Below, piece by piece: positions 4,880 to 7,133 of a DNA stretch of 7,133 nucleotides. Both the position numbers and the translations under genes were made by a program. Source of the stretch: Rhodothermota bacterium (GTDB lineage Bacteria; Hydrogenedentota; Hydrogenedentia; Hydrogenedentales; GCA-2746185); the NCBI GenBank assembly GCA_009885415.1, contig VFKU01000462.1:1-7133 (forward strand). The letters run 5' to 3'. Numbering within the stretch: position 1 is the first letter of the stretch; each line of letters opens with the position of its first letter. Below the pieces are notes generated by a model. It did no database searches and was not told where the DNA came from. It saw nothing but the letters and a program-made list of their open reading frames with translations.

Positions 4880-6187
4880 CTATTCGTCCGCGGCGTTGCC
4901 GGTCGCGTCACCCGCTTTGGGAGCAACCGGTGCTTTCGGGGCGATGGTGATCCACGCGAGATCCATTTCGTCGGTGGTCGGTCCGCCGAAACGGATGGCT
5001 TTGGAGGAATCGAAGCCGATGCGCTCGCCGTTTTCCTTCGAGTTGTCGAAGACCAACTCCATCTCGACGCGAGTTCCGGCCGGAAGCGTTTTCGGCGCGG
5101 GCAACTCGTAAGACGACTGCCAGTTGAAGTCATAGGCGGGGACATCCAGCAGGACTTCGCTCGTGCCGTCCGGGTAAAACGCGGTGTACTTCCCGCTCTT
5201 GCCGCGCAGGTGCATGTGCGGCAGCATCGAGAGCAACAACGTGTCTTCCTTGAAGGTGCGCGAAGCGCCGACTTTCCAGTCATTGGCGAAGGGCGGGATT
5301 TCAAAGGCGCCGTGCTGGATGGTGGAAATCTCGACCGGATGCGTCACCGGACCGTCCTGGAATTGGAAGCCCATCTGGGAATTGTCCTGGACCGCAGTGC
5401 CGGGGCCCGCTTCCTTGTGGTAGTGCATGGCGAAGGTCACGCGTGCTTCGGCCGGGAGCCGCACGCCGTAGCCCTCGGGATAGGCGGCCACATCCGTGCC
5501 GGGGGCATTTCCACCGATCATGCCGGAGGTCACGTCGCCCTCATTGCCCGAGAGGTTGGACTTGTCCCCTTTGGGGTGTGCGTAGCCGATGATGTGGTGG
5601 ACGACTTCGGAGCCCGACTTGAACTCTACTGCCTTCACCCACCGGTCCTCACCGTGTTGGTCCTTCGTCAACTGCACGGTGATGTTGTGGTACAAATCCT
5701 CGACCTCATCCTGGAGCAGGAAAGGCTTCGGGAAATCCACGACGAGATCGGGCTTTCCGAAATTCCAACCCGTCTCGGAGAACTTCATCGGCGCAGGCGC
5801 GTCGCTCGGGTTGCCGCGCGGCGCGCCCTGCTGCACCCAGGCGCGGACGGTCTGGATTTCATCCTGGGTGAGCACGCGCTCATTGCGGAACTTGCCATAG
5901 AATTTTTCGCCCGCGTGCCACGGAGGCATCTTGCGCGTGTCCACGATACCCGAGATGGACTTTGCCCACGGGCGCACTTCTTCGTAGGTCATCAGCGACA
6001 TCGGCGCGATCATGCCCGACATGTTCAGACCGCTCGGGCGGTGGCAGGTCTGGCAATTCTCCTGAAGGATCGGCAAGACATCCTTTGTGAAGGTCGGGCG
6101 TTCCGGCGCGCCGGCCCATGTTCCCGCCGAGACACCCATCGCGACCACCGCCGCGCCTTGCATCAGAATTCGTTTTGTTGCGCTCAT
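4880..6187 (-). CDS. Exported haem c / PHM-like copper monooxygenase fusion
   Basis: This 435-aa protein has a signal peptide (about residues 1-26, ending TWAGA). Next is a short cytochrome c-like domain with haem site Cys45-x2-Cys48-His49 and Met87 in RKMPPW as candidate axial ligand. The rest resembles the two-copper ascorbate-dependent monooxygenase fold (peptidylglycine alpha-hydroxylating monooxygenase, dopamine beta-hydroxylase). His197-His198 (VVHHII) and His255 (AMHYHK) match the first copper site. His324-x-His326 (PHMHLRGKSG) and Met408 in TTDEMDL match the second. All expected copper ligands therefore seem present. The C-terminus is a short Ala/Pro tail. The haem domain could supply the electrons that ascorbate gives in animals, but this is inference, and the substrate is unknown. 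GGGAGGTT precedes the ATG by 5 nt. It is the middle gene of the exported operon. Confidence 0.88.
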   Translation of the reverse strand: MSATKRILMQGAAVVAMGVSAGTWAGAPERPTFTKDVLPILQENCQTCHRPSGLNMSGMIAPMSLMTYEEVRPWAKSISGIVDTRKMPPWHAGEKFYGKFRNERVLTQDEIQTVRAWVQQGAPRGNPSDAPAPMKFSETGWNFGKPDLVVDFPKPFLLQDEVEDLYHNITVQLTKDQHGEDRWVKAVEFKSGSEVVHHIIGYAHPKGDKSNLSGNEGDVTSGMIGGNAPGTDVAAYPEGYGVRLPAEARVTFAMHYHKEAGPGTAVQDNSQMGFQFQDGPVTHPVEISTIQHGAFEIPPFANDWKVGASRTFKEDTLLLSMLPHMHLRGKSGKYTAFYPDGTSEVLLDVPAYDFNWQSSYELPAPKTLPAGTRVEMELVFDNSKENGERIGFDSSKAIRFGGPTTDEMDLAWITIAPKAPVAPKAGDATGNAADE

Positions 6188-6192
6188 TGTTC

Positions 6193-6200
6193 AACCTCCC
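6193..6200 (-). promoter_or_regulatory. Strong Shine-Dalgarno site of the oxidase gene
   Basis: GGGAGGTT on the minus strand lies 5 nt before the ATG at 6187. It fixes this start in the 48-nt gap after the 128-aa gene. Confidence 0.75.
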
Positions 6201-6235
6201 AATTTTTGACAGCCTAGGGCTGATCGTTCCGGAGT

Positions 6236-6622
6236 CTAGTACTCGCTGATGACGGCGATTCGCATGACGTTGATGCCCTTGGCCTTGTATTTGAGACCCT
6301 GCGCCGAGACTTTCTTGCCCATGTAGGACCCTAAGGTCTTATTGCCGGTCTCAAGCCCGGACGCGGGGGCGTTGTTTCGGTAAATGCAGATCCACACTTC
6401 GCCGGTCGCCTCGTCGAGGATGCCGACCGGGAAGCCTTGTTCGCAGCGGCTGACCATCGCAGGAATGTCCTTCTCGGTCATGCCTTGCGTGGCGTAGGTG
6501 GAGATTTCGATTGCGGTACCGACCAAGATGCCTTTTTCCGGCGAACCGACCGCTTCGGCGGAGACGTAGGCGACGGTTCCCAAGGTGGCGACTAGGGCGA
6601 TAACGAGCAGTGTCTTTTTCAT
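6236..6622 (-). CDS. Small exported protein of unknown function
   Basis: The protein has 128 aa. A clear signal peptide (MKK, then a hydrophobic run to about residue 20, cleavage likely after VSAEA) is followed by a mature part rich in predicted strands: GILVGTAIEI (31-40), FPVGILDEATGEVWICIY (64-81), GKKVSAQGLKY (102-112) and INVMRIAVISEY (117-128). The pattern resembles small OB-fold periplasmic domains, but I do not recognise a family. Cys60 and Cys79 could form a disulfide. I start at the ATG at 6622 because GGGAGG lies 4 nt upstream and the signal peptide begins there; the longer frame from 6676 would translate a tandem repeat and a promoter. As the first gene of the operon with the copper oxidase, it may be an accessory or metal-handling protein, but nothing proves this. 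Confidence 0.85.
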   Translation of the reverse strand: MKKTLLVIALVATLGTVAYVSAEAVGSPEKGILVGTAIEISTYATQGMTEKDIPAMVSRCEQGFPVGILDEATGEVWICIYRNNAPASGLETGNKTLGSYMGKKVSAQGLKYKAKGINVMRIAVISEY

Positions 6623-6626
6623 GGTG

Positions 6627-6632
6627 CCTCCC
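6627..6632 (-). promoter_or_regulatory. Shine-Dalgarno site setting the start of the 128-aa gene
   Basis: GGGAGG on the minus strand, 4 nt before the ATG at 6622, supports this start over the upstream in-frame ATG at 6676. Confidence 0.7.
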
Positions 6633-6644
6633 AACGAGTTTTGT

Positions 6645-6662
6645 GGCCTTTGCGGCCTTTGC
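6645..6662 (-). repeat. Two perfect 9-bp tandem copies of GCAAAGGCC
   Basis: On the minus strand two adjacent copies of GCAAAGGCC are followed by a degenerate third (ACAAAACTC). They occupy the presumed 5' leader of the exported-protein operon. The unit resembles another short-period intergenic repeat type I recall from environmental genomes. Confidence 0.6.
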
Positions 6663-6671
6663 GCTAACGAG

Positions 6672-6687
6672 AGCATGGTGCGTGCCA
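6672..6687 (-). promoter_or_regulatory. Sigma-54-like promoter of the exported-protein operon
   Basis: The minus strand reads TGGCACG-CACC-ATGC-T: exact in the -24 block, with GG and GC separated by 10 nt, and one mismatch (ATGC for TTGC) in the -12 block. It is identical to the usp element at 14 of 16 positions when the preceding C is included. Transcription would start near 6661, about 40 nt before the ATG at 6622. The activator that would act here is not identifiable. Confidence 0.65.
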
Positions 6688-6694
6688 GAATTGT

Positions 6695-6706
6695 GAGCAG
6701 ATGCTC
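6695..6706. promoter_or_regulatory. Perfect GAGCA-GA-TGCTC inverted repeat upstream of the operon promoter
   Basis: This 12-bp dyad lies 7 bp upstream of the -24 element. Its size and position suit a regulator-binding site, although sigma-54 activators usually bind farther upstream. It may be chance. Confidence 0.35.
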
Positions 6707-6756
6707 TAATTTTGTAAGTCATTGCCATAACTTGGGTTAGGTAAATATTGAGCGGA

Positions 6757-6762
6757 ATTATA
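6757..6762 (-). promoter_or_regulatory. Possible -10 hexamer TATAAT
   Basis: The minus strand holds a perfect TATAAT in an AT-rich island, but no good -35 hexamer lies 16-18 bp upstream. The nearest candidate, TAGACA, would need a 21-bp spacer. It could be a weak second promoter for the operon. Confidence 0.25.
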
Positions 6763-6801
6763 GAAGAGATTTCGGGTGCGTTCTGTCTAGGGATGCGCAG
6801 G

Positions 6802-6838
6802 GCTGTTCAGGACACAATTGTCCTCTTAGCTGTTCAGG
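6802..6838. repeat. Direct repeat GCTGTTCAGG (2x) overlapping a hairpin
   Basis: GCTGTTCAGG occurs exactly at 6802-6811 and 6829-6838, a 27-bp period. Between the copies, and sharing bases with the first, is an AGGACA-CAAT-TGTCCT hairpin (6809-6824). It lies between the operon promoter region and the receiver-domain gene. It could be a regulator-binding array or a remnant of an insertion-sequence end; no transposase fragment is visible. Confidence 0.5.
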
Positions 6839-6868
6839 TGGCAGGTGTGAGCAGGATGTCGATGGGCC

Positions 6869-6883
6869 CGCCGACGCTCGGCG
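6869..6883. other. Small hairpin after the receiver-domain gene
   Basis: CGCCGA and TCGGCG form a 6-bp stem with a 3-nt loop, 9 nt past the stop codon. No U-tract follows on the minus strand, so termination is uncertain. Confidence 0.3.
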
Positions 6884-6891
6884 TTTGCGAT

Positions 6892-7133
6892 CTAAAGGGC
6901 GGCTTCTTCGGCGCTCTTTGGACCCGGAAGCGGGGGCGGCACGAGGATCGCCCGGACCAAATCAAAAAGTACGCGCTGTTCGAGTGGCTTGGTCACGCAA
7001 CAAAACGCCGGATCGGTGAGAGGACGCTGCATTTGTTGTTCGCCCGCGACGGCGGACATGGCGATGATGGGGAGGCCGGGCGCTTCGCGGCGGATCGTTT
7101 CTATAATCGCGTAGCCGTCCATTTCGGGCATGA
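6892..7133 (-). CDS. Response-regulator receiver domain, C-terminal part (5' end outside window)
   Basis: About 79 residues of a CheY-like receiver domain are visible. MPEMDGY, the segment just after the phospho-accepting aspartate, is at the very edge, so the aspartate itself should lie just outside the window. PIIAMSA carries the conserved Ser/Thr (Ser26 of the visible part) and VTKPL the conserved Lys48-Pro49. After the last helix the protein ends in a 16-residue Pro-rich tail (VPPPLPGP...), so no output domain follows. It is therefore either a stand-alone receiver or the C-terminal receiver of a hybrid histidine kinase, and not an NtrC-type activator with the usual domain order. Confidence 0.9.
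   Translation of the reverse strand, partial: MPEMDGYAIIETIRREAPGLPIIAMSAVAGEQQMQRPLTDPAFCCVTKPLEQRVLFDLVRAILVPPPLPGPKSAEEAAL

Noticed and set aside
4790..6217. 475-aa plus-strand open frame over the copper oxidase gene
   Set aside because: It is antisense to a protein with signal peptide, haem and copper motifs. The translation is Arg/Val/His-rich, without domains, and the start has no reason to be real.
6210..6222. CAGCC/GGCTG hairpin between the 128-aa gene and the oxidase gene
   Set aside because: Only 5 bp with no U-tract and close to the Shine-Dalgarno site; not enough to call a terminator or regulator.
6623..6676. 18-residue N-terminal extension of the 128-aa protein
   Set aside because: Its ATG lies in the promoter-like element and the sequence translates the 9-bp repeat; the signal peptide starts at 6622.

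Overview
The window is GC-rich, gene-dense DNA from a bacterium, most likely a free-living diderm. Three things point that way: exported proteins, one with a haem c site; two promoter-like elements of the sigma-54 (-24/-12) type; and short intergenic repeats (ACAGAGGA-phased, GCAAAGGCC-phased, and an ATTCT...AGAAT hairpin) of a kind I recall from environmental genomes such as Acidobacteriota, Planctomycetota/PVC, Hydrogenedentota and Chloroflexota. The sequence alone does not fix the phylum.

Left part (1-2558). The 3' end of a VOC/glyoxalase-like gene (+) converges on rsgA (-), which encodes the circularly permuted ribosome-assembly GTPase. Directly upstream of rsgA is a compact 453-bp unit (1544-1996). 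It is a complete GxxExxJ (PD-(D/E)XK-like) gene enclosed by imperfect 32-bp inverted repeats. One repeat ends 1 nt from the GxxExxJ start codon, and the other lies 11 nt from the rsgA start codon. The unit looks like a small cassette inserted into what was probably the intergenic region between rsgA and the divergent DinB-like gene (2076-2558, +).

Middle part (2559-3880). A two-domain universal stress protein (-) is preceded by an essentially perfect sigma-54 promoter match (3684-3698). The 285-bp gap 3596-3880 also holds the terminator of the next operon. The 131-bp gap 2559-2689, between the convergent DinB-like and Usp genes, shows nothing I can support.

Right part (3813-6707, -). A probable three-gene operon encodes only exported proteins, in transcription order: a 128-aa protein of unknown function; a haem c protein fused to a peptidylglycine-monooxygenase-like two-copper module; and a DUF2911-like protein. 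It has a sigma-54-like promoter closely resembling the usp one, good Shine-Dalgarno sites before the first two genes, a 17/18-paired hairpin with a GAGA loop between genes 2 and 3, and a strong intrinsic terminator after gene 3. The likely theme is a copper- and haem-dependent oxidation in the cell envelope, possibly co-regulated with the stress protein through RpoN; the substrate is unknown.

Right edge (6802-7133). A repeat-containing stretch of unknown origin is followed by the C-terminal part of a response-regulator receiver domain (-), which runs off the window.
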